From the NCBI GenBank assembly GCA_013407085.1, contig JACCGJ010010586.1, positions 1-64,000 of the forward strand: a stretch of DNA of 64,000 nucleotides, given 5' to 3'. Of the stretch, positions 21,750 to 31,559 are shown one piece after another. The notes beneath the pieces are model-generated. The model had not been told where the DNA came from. It saw only the letters and a list, made by a program, of their open reading frames with translations, and made no database searches. The stretch's first letter is position 1. Each line of letters starts with the position of its first letter. The stretch is from Atriophallophorus winterbourni (taxonomy: Eukaryota > Platyhelminthes > Trematoda > Plagiorchiida > Microphallidae). The position numbers and the translations under genes were made by a program.

Positions 21750-21843
21750 TGCGAGAATCGCAGCGCAAGAGGATGCCGCCGAACTCGAAAGGGATCTGGA
21801 ACGCAAGAAAAGGAAACGTCATCAGAAATCGCATGGAATTTAA
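21750..21843 (+). CDS. SPTY2D1: SPT2 chromatin protein homologue, exon 2 (C-terminal end)
   Basis: The exon starts after TTCTGTTCCTAG and completes the serine codon split by the intron. It encodes 31 further residues: ARIAAQEDAAELERDLER, then KKRKRHQKSHGI and a TAA at 21841-21843. The AQEDAAELE stretch aligns with the conserved end of the SPT2 domain, and the lysine/arginine-rich tail is usual for the family. The reading phase matches exon 1 exactly (two bases plus one). A possible poly(A) signal ATTAAA lies at 21854-21859 and an AATAAA at 22669-22674. Either could end the transcript. Confidence 0.88.
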
Positions 21844-22188
21844 ATTACCCAGAATTAAAGTTTGATAACAGCACCACTGTCTTTCGCACTTCTTGTTATC
21901 TTTAGTGAATACATCATAGTCACTTAGTTTTGTTTTTTGTTTCTTCAAGGTCACTATTACAAACTAGTTCAAGTATTGGCTAAGCACCCGGATTACATTT
22001 AACAATTCTAGTATAGTTCAACGATGTTTCAATACGTTGGCGCCGCTGTTTAATAGGTTTTCGCTATGAATGTCGTTCACACTACTCGGACATGAAATCT
22101 GAGTCTAGCTGGAGGCTACGATGAAACGTATACTAGGGGGAAATTACCATTAAAATTTGTGGATCGACAAGTAATAAGACACGCGTTT

Positions 22189-22494
22189 TTATATCAAACC
22201 TATTATGGATAATTGTTGTTGGCCTCCGTCGGTCGATGTCGACCTGGATGTACATCCACATCGCATGAATTTCCATGTTTGAGCTTTTTGAATGACTAAA
22301 CAGTCCGATTGCCGGGAGGAGGAAACAATCTCTCCCGCGCGCTGGCAACGAGTAGTCAGAACTTGTTGTATTGCATCAGTTGCCCGCCGGCGGCGTGATC
22401 TGCGTTCAGCAGCCAAGAGCTGTATTTGCTCCTCCCCGGCTTGCAGACGACGCTTTACACAATGCCTCCAAAGTGAGCGGTCAAGAATTTTCAA
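22189..22494 (-). CDS. Candidate exon, unknown protein
   Basis: The minus strand is open for about 100 codons in a locally GC-rich island. It reads a charged helical segment, CVKRRLQAGEEQIQLLAAER and RSRRRRATDAIQQVL. I recognise no family. There is no convincing start codon. Possible splice sites are AG near 22510 and GT near 22240. The opposite strand is also open over 22292-22657 but gives a Cys/Arg-rich product that looks like a shadow. It could equally be a conserved regulatory island. Confidence 0.2.
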   Translation of the reverse strand: MKILDRSLWRHCVKRRLQAGEEQIQLLAAERRSRRRRATDAIQQVLTTRCQRAGEIVSSSRQSDCLVIQKAQTWKFMRCGCTSRSTSTDGGQQQLSIIGLI

Positions 22495-22674
22495 CTTGGG
22501 TCTAAATCTCTACTCTTCCCGAGTACATATCGCCGAGTGTAAATCGAAATGTGATGTGAAATCTAGTGAAAACAATAGATGCAAGGTGAAAGAAAATTTT
22601 TTTACTTCAGGTACAGGCAAGCAGTCTAGTTATAAGCATAAATACTGTTCCTCCTAAATGCATTTCGTAATAAA

Positions 22675-24284
22675 TATCATAAAATATTACCTTAGAAATT
22701 CCCATGTGAAAATTAATGAAGAATCATACAATTTCTTAGCTACTTTGTGATTAGAAACCCACCAAACACGGGTTTTTATTTATTTACACGAGATCAATAG
22801 TCTCAGCTACGTAACTGCAGAAGTCATCCCCTTATTATTACACTGAGAGCACTATAATCAAAACAAATACGTTTATCGACTGAAAACGTCCGTCTAATCG
22901 ATTTCACGTCAAGCGAATAACCGGCACGTTGCAATACAAACACTTGCTCGAGTGCACCTATCTGACTTTCACATTTGTACCGAAGTTGGTTAACTTAGTG
23001 CGGACGACTATGGGATCACGAGGTATGTGAGTAGTGTCTGGAATTAACAGCCAACTTTATCTGGATTTTCATTTTCTCAGGACAAATTACGATTATTACA
23101 ATATCGCAAGAAATGCTTTGAGAGGTTTCGTGCGAGCCTAAGCACCTCGAGACACCAAGTATTCCCTCTGAAAAACGATCACTCCGTCCTCAATTGTGCT
23201 AATTTCTTCTGAATCGGTATGGTCGACTATCCTGTCGCGCTTCTTGAAGTCCTCAGTACTTTAATTTGGTACCCACATGGTGACTTATGACGTTGATTGG
23301 AGATTTCAATTAATTGTGCACGATAAAATTTGTTATTTTGAATGATTATTTCGGCGTCATAACGAAAAAGAGATGAATGCCGCTAATCACAATTATACTG
23401 AACATGTGCGGAGCAATAACATTCGAAATTAATTGTTGCTTGTACCGGGTTCATCGTGTAGATAAACTTTCCGTGCAAGACGAGAAGATTCGGTTGTAAA
23501 CAACACTGAAGTAACATGATGAAATGAGTGAATCGCAAGGCCACTAATTTTTAACACGGTGAAATATCCGGACATGTTTCGGAGCGAAGACCTCATGCGA
23601 ATATCAATTGACTGAACAAGACTCGTTCATATCTAAATGAACACAATGACAACCCACCGCCAATTCGAAACGATTGAAAAGACGCATGGTTATTGGCGTG
23701 GTTAATATTATACTCTTCTACAAATTCATAAGCGATCACGCCGAAACAAAAGCTGCAAAACGACCAACTGTGTTGAGGGTATCAGCGATTAATACACCAC
23801 GATTATCAATGAGAACATTTTCGGTACGATGAGAATTCAAGTAAATTCCATCACAAATGTAGCGCGGTGTCACCGCTTGTAGAACCGATTTTATCCACGT
23901 CCAGCAGAAACAGATTCAGAACATAAATTACACTACTCCGAAACCATTAGTTGCAATGAAAGACAACACCGTTAGCCAGACATTGTGAAAGCTTATGCTG
24001 TGACTGAGATATCCTCGGTTTGTGTGATCGTAAAATAAGGAAAAAGGCAAGAGAATAGGTATTACATCGAATTTACTGAAAGGATCGATGACAAAAGAGC
24101 GATTGGACGAGTAAATTCCGTTTTAATCAGCTTTTCATCTGGTAAAATCTCAACAGTAGTAGTAGTAGTAATCGTGGTTCCTTAATAGCAGAAGTCTTGA
24201 TGCTCTTCAGCTAAAATGACTGGGTCTCTATGGTGAAGTGTTTGAGGATATCGAACACGACACATACTGTAACGGATTCAAGTG
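22675..24284. other. Intergenic, no recognised feature
   Basis: No domain-bearing frame, RNA gene or known repeat is seen. A short (GTA)n run lies near 24150. Confidence 0.5.
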
Positions 24285-25224
24285 TAATGCAAAGAAATTT
24301 CAGTGCAATCGGTTAGGGCAGGGTTTGGATAACGTTTCACTTCTGACATAGAAGCTACGTCAGACCAAGTGCGATAGTCAGAAAATGAGGAACACGATTA
24401 AGTAGTAGTCAACCCCACACAACTGATTTGACCTTACCGCTAATCAGCTTATAGTACGCCTACGGTATGCCAGGTCTCGTAGACATGAGCAGGATCTGTG
24501 ATCGATTTGCCTACTAGTGTATCCACATCAATCTAATACAAGTGAACCCGGTCAAGGCCAGTTAACAGCGGCCCACATGCGCTAACGTACATAACTAACG
24601 AGGATAAGTTTAAGATGTTTTTAGAAAACCAAAATCTAATTAACTAGTAGGTATAAGGTGAAGAACAACTATTTACCTTCGCATCAGTGCCGAGCGCCTT
24701 AATTGTGACTGGCAGTCATAAGCGTGGATCTTAGGCAGAAATCCTCCACAATCTGCGCTCGCCATTTTCCGGCAACTAGTCTGACGCGCGAAGGTAAATA
24801 AGATGGTATTCCACCCTCTCTGAGCATAACCACCTAAGTGAAGTACTAGTATCTCAGAAAAGTAGCCATCTAACCTTAGAGCCGGTTAGTTACTGACTTC
24901 TACGCACTTGATGGGCCATCCCCCCCCACACTCCCCCCCTCGTGTCAACTAACCTTGACCGTGTTCATTTGTATTACATTGATGTGGATACACACTAGTA
25001 CGAAAACCGAACACTGATCCTGCTCATGTCCACGAGACGTGACACAACTTAGGCGTACTATAGGTGGCTTAGCGTTAAGGTCAAATCAGTGGTGGGGGTT
25101 GACTACTACTTAATCATGTTTCCAGTCCTGACTATCACACTTAGCCTGTCGAAGCTTCTGTGTCAGAAGTGAAACGTTACCCAAAACTTGCTTTAACCAA
25201 TTGCACTCAAATTTCTTTGCATTA
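24285..25224. repeat. Imperfect palindrome of about 940 bp (fold-back element)
   Basis: The outer left arm TAATGCAAAGAAATTTCAGT (24285) is the reverse complement, with few changes, of sequence ending at 25224. The similarity continues inward through CCACATCAATCTAATACAAG (left) against its complement near 24980. It reaches TTTACCTTCGCATCAG near 24672 against CTGACGCGCGAAGGTAAAT near 24781. The centre is near 24755. A C-rich insertion (24919-24939) interrupts the right arm. The sequence CGGATTCAAGTGTAAT occurs on both sides outside the arms (about 24273 and 25263) in the same orientation. No coding sequence is visible. Confidence 0.7.
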
Positions 25225-25935
25225 TGAATACACGATCGGTCCCAAACATATTCCAATTGACTGCGGATTCAAGTGTAATTTACGGAAGTATTCAGTGATA
25301 CACAAGTGAAATGACGGGTTTAGTTAGAAAAAACTGAGAAAAAAAGATTTTGGTTGGGCACTAGGTTTCAAATTCAACAACAGCATGACAGGTGAAATCA
25401 AAAGTAAATTAAACTCAATGAACAATTAGTATACGAATTTCGAACAAGTAGCAGCTAAGTACAAGCCTACACACATTTGTGTTCCGTCGTTAGCAGGAAA
25501 CGTGACGCATGCACAAACATTGGTTTCTTTTGAGGTAAACGGTCTCACCGAACACACCGTTACGCCACTAATGTCGATAAAATTGTGCAAGACAATAGGC
25601 ATAAATCTCAAATTAAATAATGCAAACACTAAATAACCGTTAACGACACTATCCATAAGGGCTGTCATGACCCAAGGTCAGCGATTGCCACTCCACATTC
25701 CCCAGCTAGCCCACTCCGACTGGCAACACAAGACACGTGTAACGTTCATAAACAAAACTTGATTGGGAACTCAAAAGTGAAGGCAACACGCAAAATAGAT
25801 TTAAATCACAAACGGTGAAAAATAATGACACGAGAAAGCAGAAACAAGAATACAACTGCTTGAGACAGGAAAATGACCTCGGCATAGATAGTTAAGTTTA
25901 AAATACAGAGGAAAGTTGTGCAAGCGGGTGAACAA
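25225..25935. other. 3' flank of the TANGO1-like gene
   Basis: No confident feature. A plus-strand segment around 25430-25630 reads AGNVTHAQTLVSFEVNGLTE, faintly like the start of a retroviral-type protease, but the DTG motif is absent. No AATAAA is evident on the minus strand just downstream of the stop at 25936. Confidence 0.35.
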
Positions 25936-28900
25936 TTACCGACCGTTTGTGGAAGAACGGGTACTGTGATTGCCAGACATAGTATTACGACTGGTATTCG
26001 GTGCAAATGGTGGTGGGGGTAAACCTGGAAATCTTGGTGGAAATCCTAGAGGAACGAATTCTGGCAAAAACGGAACGCCACTAGGTAATCGAAACACGTT
26101 CGGAGGAGGAAAGTTGGAAGAGGAGTTACGAGAGGAGCTATTCAAAGACTGTCTGGACAGAGAGATTTGATCCGGACCAGAGGATCTCGCTGGGGTGAGT
26201 AGATGACGTCTTGGAATACTTGAATCGAATATTCTAGGTGTGACAGGATGAAGTGAACTAATTGAAGATGTACCGGTACCTCCCATTAATCGCTGGCGAA
26301 GATGGGCGTTTTCACCTTTCAGTTCGCGCAGCTGATGATCAGCAGCACGTGCCGCTAACCAATATTCATGTGATCGTTTATCTAATTCTGAAAGTTGACG
26401 ACGGCCGATTCTCTCGGTCTCGGCTAAATCCCGACGAGATGCGGTCAACTGGTCACGCAGTGTTTTCAGCTCAGCTTCAAGTTCACGATTCCGCTTACGA
26501 GCAACATTTAGTGCCTCAGATGATTCCGAGCCTTCTATTAGGTGTTTACCAAGGTCCTTTTGTAATTCGAGTTCCCGTTCTTTGAAATAACCAGAAAGGA
26601 CATCTAACTTAGTCTGAAGAGACGATTTCTCTTCATTTAAAGTTTGACACTGAGCTTTCATTTCATCAATTTCTGTTTCATAAGACTGTAATTTCGTTTC
26701 CAATTGTTCGCGAAGTTCCCGTTCAGATGCAGCATTAGCTTCCTTAGATTGCACTTCAGATTTCAGAGAATTTAATTCAGCCTGAAGATGTCCAACATCG
26801 AGAAACCGGGAAAGATATGCTTTCAGTTTGATAACAGTATTGGCCGATTTCGGTATTTCGTCTTCTTCGTACGCTTCAGAGTGTGATTCATCGAGATTAC
26901 GTTCAGGGACAACTGTGTATTCAGTCGCACCCACATCATCAGAAGATTGTACGGATTCGGGAACATTTAACTCCGCGATAGCTTGATCGAAACTTTTTAA
27001 CGTAGTGAAAACCGTTTGCAAACTGCTGAGTTCCGCCTCGGTTGAAGCCAGTTTCTGCTCGGTCTCTTTGCACAACTCATGAAGCCTATCTATCTCTTCT
27101 TGTAAAGACTCCATCCGCTTATAATAATTGACAGCTTGATTATAAAGTTCGTCCCGGTCTGCTTTGGAGTGCTCCATCGCCTTTTCATGTTTAGCGATCA
27201 GTTCCCGGTTTTTCGTTTCCCATGATTGTTCAACTTCGAGGGCTTTTTTCTCCAAATCCAAAGAGTTGGCTTCTGCTGCTGCAAGCTTCCTTTCTAAATC
27301 ATTGATCACTTCGTTGTAACTTATTTCTTTGTCAGACAAACGAGCTTGCGCATCGAGCAACTTCGAACGCAATTCTCGAACCTCAGACTGCAAATTACAG
27401 ACTTTAGTGGATGCTTCAGCTTGCTGGGAATCCAATTCTTTTCGTGCTTGCTGCAACTGAAGTGTCAAACGAACTAGCCGATCTGCTACGATGGAATTGA
27501 CATTTTCCTGATCAACCAAACAACCGCTAAGTTGCACGTTGTGTTCCTTCAGTTGCCTGTTAAATTGAAGCAACGGTCGCGAAAAATAGCTACCAATGCA
27601 AGGGGAGAGACACAAAAATGAAAGAGAAGCCAAAAGAAAATGAACTACAATGACCAACCACCCGAGTAAAAAGTGTAACGAACACGAGAAATGTTTATCA
27701 AGCAACGAATTCAAGGGTAACCGTGTATGCTCGGGCATTAAATGAAAAAGTTTGCTAGACATTGAAGCTAAATACCATAGGGAAAAACTAATCAAGCGAC
27801 ATGCGAACTTTTGTGGCAAGTCGTCAATGGGTGTAGTCTGATTTAACGCAGACACGGCGCATTTCGAAAGCCAATTATGTACAAAGTAGGTTAGGTCTTC
27901 ATCATCATCATCATGTGAAAGATGATCCAGAGGCGATAAGGTTGATGTGGTCAGCTTGTCAGATTCGGAAAAATATTTGCCATTATGGTCCGCAAAAGAT
28001 GACGACAACGATGAAACGGTTGATGAAAAATCATTCTGATTGCGACAATCGGCATCGCACTGGTCTGGCACACTTTCGGATACACTCGGGGAAATATTTG
28101 GTGGGAAAGTTGAAGAACTAGAGGCAGCTGAGGAATCAACTGATGACTGAGAAACAAGTTCAGACGAATAGTCAAAGTTATTGTGGTAATCACGATCAGC
28201 GTTTATGGTTGTATTCAATTCTTCGTCAGCATACTGTACAGCAACTTGAGCTGAATTATTGAAATATTCAGAAGTCTCGTTAACTGTATTGTGATCAACG
28301 ACAGGTGATTGAACAGCATGATGATCATCGGAACTTGCAGCGGAAGATAAATTACCGTCATTCGTCATATCGAGATTCTTTTGAGAAAATTCGGAATCAA
28401 GAAATTGATCTACATCATCAGCTCGTGTCTCATTGTGGACAAGAGAAAGCGTTGACGAAGTTGGTTCGGAGTAGTTTCCAAACACAGAATCATCACTGAT
28501 ATTACCATCAGTAACATTACGATGGGGAGTATCAGACACATGAGCTACATCAATGATAGGCGGTGAGTGTGGTAAAGATGAAGTTTCGTGCGAAGGGGAT
28601 TCGGGATGTGAGTCGCGGGTGGAATTTTTAACAATAGTATGGTTTTGGTCTGATGAAGTGTGAGCAATGTCACCTTCAGTTGACTCGGAAGTACCGAATA
28701 GATTGGAGTTTAAGGTCTCTCCAGTGTCTGATTCGGAATTAAACGTTTCTTCTTGAGGGTCGGGTACTTTGAAGTTGGAGAGATTGTTCACAGTCAAAGT
28801 GGCTGTAGTTTCATCGACTGATTCAACTAGAGCTGTTTTAATGGGAGTTGAGGTGGAATTAGTAGTTGGTTGGAACTCGTCTGGAGGAAGGTCTGGTAGG

Positions 28901-29574
28901 ATATTTGTGTGCTCTGATGAATTGCTGTTCTTTACATCTGATTCGGTAGTTAAATTGTGCGGTAAATGTGCATTCTTCAAGTTGTCAACATCAGAGTCGG
29001 AAACCACATTGTTCGCTGGTGATTCAAATTCCCAATGAACTGAACCGGAATCGGAAATTGGATTAGTTTGATCAGGAGTAGTCCCAGTTTGTTGCACCGC
29101 CAAATCCGCATGAGAATTAACGGACGCTAAGGACGAAGATTGTAAATCAGATTCGATTGAGTCGGTGACTGATTGATGAGCACCTTTATCCTGTTTCTTA
29201 GTGTTCACATCAGATTCTGACACCGGAGTAAGTAGTTTCGAAGCTATATGATCGAATTCAATGGGAACTCTGATCAATTGCCGGGAATTCCTGATTGTTT
29301 CTTCGTGAACAAAACCAGAATCAACGAAAAAATAATGCAGACCATCAACGGAAACCCGGAGAAAAGAAGTACCAGATGTGATGCTTTTCCCAGAAATCCG
29401 CAGGTGACTGTTCTTCCGAAATTGCTGTCCAGATAGGTGCACGTGCTCGAGAAAACTGCCACTGGAGAGAGGAGTCGAGCAATCGGATTCAACGCATAAA
29501 AATTCCACGACACGGCAGTCAACGAATGTGTAGTGGATCAAGAAGATAGTGTATAACACACGCAGAAATATCAT
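25936..29574 (-). CDS. TANGO1/MIA3-like ER exit-site cargo receptor
   Basis: TANGO1 family proteins span the ER membrane at exit sites, bind bulky cargo in the lumen and recruit COPII on the cytosolic side. The 1212-residue frame begins with a signal peptide, MIFLRVLYTIFLIHYTFVDC. It continues with an SH3/MIA-like lumenal segment (residues about 20-100: CVESDCSTPLSSGSFLE, then YFFVDSGFVHEE) and an acidic, Ser/Thr-rich lumenal stretch to about 570. A hydrophobic patch LISFSLWYLASMSS lies near 585-605 and a transmembrane helix near 628-656. Coiled coils run from about 670 to 1100, ending YWLAARAADHQLRELKGENA, and a Pro-rich tail follows. I start at 29574, since this ATG follows an acceptor-like TTTTGCTTCCAG on the minus strand. 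A GTAATT overlaps the stop, so a further 3' exon is possible. Confidence 0.85.
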   Translation of the reverse strand: MIFLRVLYTIFLIHYTFVDCRVVEFLCVESDCSTPLSSGSFLEHVHLSGQQFRKNSHLRISGKSITSGTSFLRVSVDGLHYFFVDSGFVHEETIRNSRQLIRVPIEFDHIASKLLTPVSESDVNTKKQDKGAHQSVTDSIESDLQSSSLASVNSHADLAVQQTGTTPDQTNPISDSGSVHWEFESPANNVVSDSDVDNLKNAHLPHNLTTESDVKNSNSSEHTNILPDLPPDEFQPTTNSTSTPIKTALVESVDETTATLTVNNLSNFKVPDPQEETFNSESDTGETLNSNLFGTSESTEGDIAHTSSDQNHTIVKNSTRDSHPESPSHETSSLPHSPPIIDVAHVSDTPHRNVTDGNISDDSVFGNYSEPTSSTLSLVHNETRADDVDQFLDSEFSQKNLDMTNDGNLSSAASSDDHHAVQSPVVDHNTVNETSEYFNNSAQVAVQYADEELNTTINADRDYHNNFDYSSELVSQSSVDSSAASSSSTFPPNISPSVSESVPDQCDADCRNQNDFSSTVSSLSSSFADHNGKYFSESDKLTTSTLSPLDHLSHDDDDEDLTYFVHNWLSKCAVSALNQTTPIDDLPQKFACRLISFSLWYLASMSSKLFHLMPEHTRLPLNSLLDKHFSCSLHFLLGWLVIVVHFLLASLSFLCLSPCIGSYFSRPLLQFNRQLKEHNVQLSGCLVDQENVNSIVADRLVRLTLQLQQARKELDSQQAEASTKVCNLQSEVRELRSKLLDAQARLSDKEISYNEVINDLERKLAAAEANSLDLEKKALEVEQSWETKNRELIAKHEKAMEHSKADRDELYNQAVNYYKRMESLQEEIDRLHELCKETEQKLASTEAELSSLQTVFTTLKSFDQAIAELNVPESVQSSDDVGATEYTVVPERNLDESHSEAYEEDEIPKSANTVIKLKAYLSRFLDVGHLQAELNSLKSEVQSKEANAASERELREQLETKLQSYETEIDEMKAQCQTLNEEKSSLQTKLDVLSGYFKERELELQKDLGKHLIEGSESSEALNVARKRNRELEAELKTLRDQLTASRRDLAETERIGRRQLSELDKRSHEYWLAARAADHQLRELKGENAHLRQRLMGGTGTSSISSLHPVTPRIFDSSIPRRHLLTPARSSGPDQISLSRQSLNSSSRNSSSNFPPPNVFRLPSGVPFLPEFVPLGFPPRFPGLPPPPFAPNTSRNTMSGNHSTRSSTNGR

Positions 29575-29715
29575 GCTGGAAGCAAAACAGAAGTGAGTTA
29601 AGTTTGGCGTGAATAAGCAGTTGTCACGACAGAAATTAAGTTGATAGTAAAGCGGTCGAGAATACAAACGAAAAAGAAAATGACGAATATATATATACTC
29701 ACATATGTGTGTACA

Positions 29716-29885
29716 TGCACGTGGGCTAAGATACTGTCAGACCTAGACAGATATGTGATAGAAAATAGAAATGGTAGTGAGACACCAGCGTATTTCAGCA
29801 TGCAGCTGACTACTAGTAGCCAATCAATTTAGCATGGTTAGCCAAACAGCACATAATTACTGTACAATTGCACATCCGTGTACAG
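29716..29885 (+). repeat. SINE-like repeat, 5'-truncated copy
   Basis: Starts within the family at TGCACGTGGGCTAAGATACT and ends at CAATTGCACATCCGTG. It lies just upstream of the TANGO1-like gene. Confidence 0.75.
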
Positions 29886-30159
29886 TGTTAGCCGCAATCA
29901 TGGATGTATATCATAAGCACATGTTGGTTAAATGCTTTACACTACGTTACAGATGAACAAGCAGTCAGATCCGGGAGCAACGATTTTTGCAGCAGCGCAC
30001 ACAGCGAAAGGCCGAGTAACAAATGCTAAATATTATACTCAATATATACGGAGTACGTATTGTTTGTGAAGATGAAAAATTGATCCGACAGACACAGTGG
30101 TCAAAAGCGTAGATATAACAAATGTGCAGCACATCATGATACATTATAAGTATGTATGT

Positions 30160-30250
30160 ATGAAAGCACAATCCTGGTCTAGGCAAAGTGCCGCACAGTC
30201 AGAGATCGCACGTGGGCTAAGATACTGTCAGATTTCCCAGGCCTAAAAGA
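30160..30250 (+). repeat. SINE-like repeat, 5' half
   Basis: Starts ATGAAAGCACAATCC after a GTATGTATG run, and stops after CCCAGGCCTAAAAG. Confidence 0.75.
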
Positions 30251-30379
30251 AAAGTCGCAGTGATATTTGAGTGTATGGCTTCAACTAGTAAGATCCATCC
30301 ATGTAACGAAAACGAGTTGGCCAGTTAGACCGAAATAACTTTGGATCCAGGTCCGGGTATTCGTGCATCTATGCTATAT

Positions 30380-30605
30380 ATGAAACCAAAAGCCAGATCC
30401 ACGTAAAGCGCCGCACAGTAGGAGACTGCACGTGAACTAAGATACTGTCAGGTTGCTTAGTCCTAGACAGATACTAATAATAAAAATAGTTATGAGACTA
30501 CAGTGTGTTTCCGAATATAGCTCAGAATCGGTGGCATATCAATTTAGCATAGTGTTAGCTGCGCAGTAAAAAGTATTGTATGATTGCACAACCGTGCTAC
30601 TTATA
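30380..30605 (+). repeat. SINE-like repeat, full-length diverged copy
   Basis: Starts ATGAAACCAAAAGCC and runs through TAAGATACTGTCAGGTTGC to GATTGCACAACCGTGC. Confidence 0.7.
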
Positions 30606-30884
30606 TTCATCTGTCTCCTAACGTATAAAAACCGTTAAAAATCTGTACGGTTGAGTATGACATTGGCTTGATTCGTCTTACCCACGGCGTCGAAAACGCC
30701 TCGAGTGACGTCGAATAGTCACACCGAAATAACGTGCGTGAAAAAATATTAAGAAATATTTGGTGCGAAATACGCAAATTTGAAAATAGCAGGTCGTTTC
30801 GTCGTTCCATTCCACTCGATTTTGTGAGTTTTTGGACTTTTTGGATAGAATGATACAGCATCAAAAATTATGATACATAAAAAC

Positions 30885-31024
30885 CACTCATCATCATCAT
30901 TATTATTTATTATTATATTTGCACAATCTGATACAGATATGGTGCCGTTCAACATAAACAGTGAGATGTACAAAGCGAGAAGGGGGGTACAAAGCGTTGA
31001 CATCATCGTCATCGTTGAACGTAG
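30885..31024 (-). repeat. Small TAA-tailed interspersed element, copy 1
   Basis: On the minus strand it starts TACGTTCAACGATGACGATG, runs through CAACGCTTTGTACCCCCCTT and GAACGGCACCATATCTGTAT, and ends in an A/T-rich TAA-type tail followed by ATGATGATG. The same unit lies at 37466-37602 on the plus strand. Confidence 0.75.
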
Positions 31025-31545
31025 GTATGATACTACCCGGTTGCCTACACCGAAGTGGGGGAGATTTCGTTTAGGGGGTCCCACCCCGAGCCTTTACCCA
31101 CAAGGCAGTGGAGCGAGAGAGGTTCGCACCTATCGGTGGCCGGTGACCGACGAAGCGGTTCATACGCCCTTTTCTGGGAATTTCCAGTTCGGAGCCCGAT
31201 AACCCTGTTGATAGGTTGGTGACTTCAGTTTTTGCCTGTGCACCATACAATGTCCTTGAATAGGACAAGGGGCAGTGACTTTTGGAGCGGCGAGTCACAT
31301 CCGCCGCGTCGTGATGTCATCATTGGATTTTTGTGGCTTTTTATAGGGAGAACGCTTGCCAGGCGAAAACCCACCACACCCTCAGACACCACCGCGAACC
31401 TTTCGCTGAGCTCGGAGAACCGTGCCCACCCAGCTAGCACCACGTGGAGATATTTCGGCAAGCCAACCATCATCATCATTACACCGGTAGCACGTACCGA
31501 ATGCTTAACTGCCACACAACCATGAAAAAGTAAAATCTTAAAAAA
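31025..31545 (+). repeat. GC-richer dispersed repeat
   Basis: Blocks TATGATACTACCCGGTTGCC and CCCACCCCGAGCCTTT recur in altered form at 47085-47200 (GTGATACTACCTGATTGCCC). The rest up to 31540 is unique within the window and has no coding motif. It may be the 5' region of a non-LTR element. Confidence 0.5.
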
Positions 31546-31559
31546 TGGGGAAGGGTGGG

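Noticed and set aside
21476..21865. 129-codon plus-strand frame overlapping SPT2 exon 2
   Set aside because: Exon 2 is read in a different phase that continues the SPT2 domain exactly; this frame has no similarity to anything recognised.
22292..22657. 121-codon Cys/Arg-rich plus-strand frame
   Set aside because: Likely antisense of the GC-rich island; the composition is what an opposite-strand reading of an Arg/Gln/Glu-rich helix would give.
25426..25668. Possible Ty3 protease remnant (plus strand) or small minus-strand protein
   Set aside because: Only a faint FEVNGLTE-like match; the catalytic DTG is absent, and no neighbouring pol sequence is found.
26262..26585. Plus-strand open frame inside the TANGO1-like gene
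   Set aside because: Antisense shadow of the conserved coiled-coil coding region; no domain, and the minus-strand product is clearly the gene.
30785..30830. CGACGAAACGACC as a possible additional hammerhead core
   Set aside because: A GAAAC string is present but no CUGANGA box or stem II lies at the required distance.
31232..31525. 97-codon plus-strand frame
   Set aside because: Falls in a GC-richer dispersed repeat without protein motifs; no conserved segments when compared with the partner repeat.
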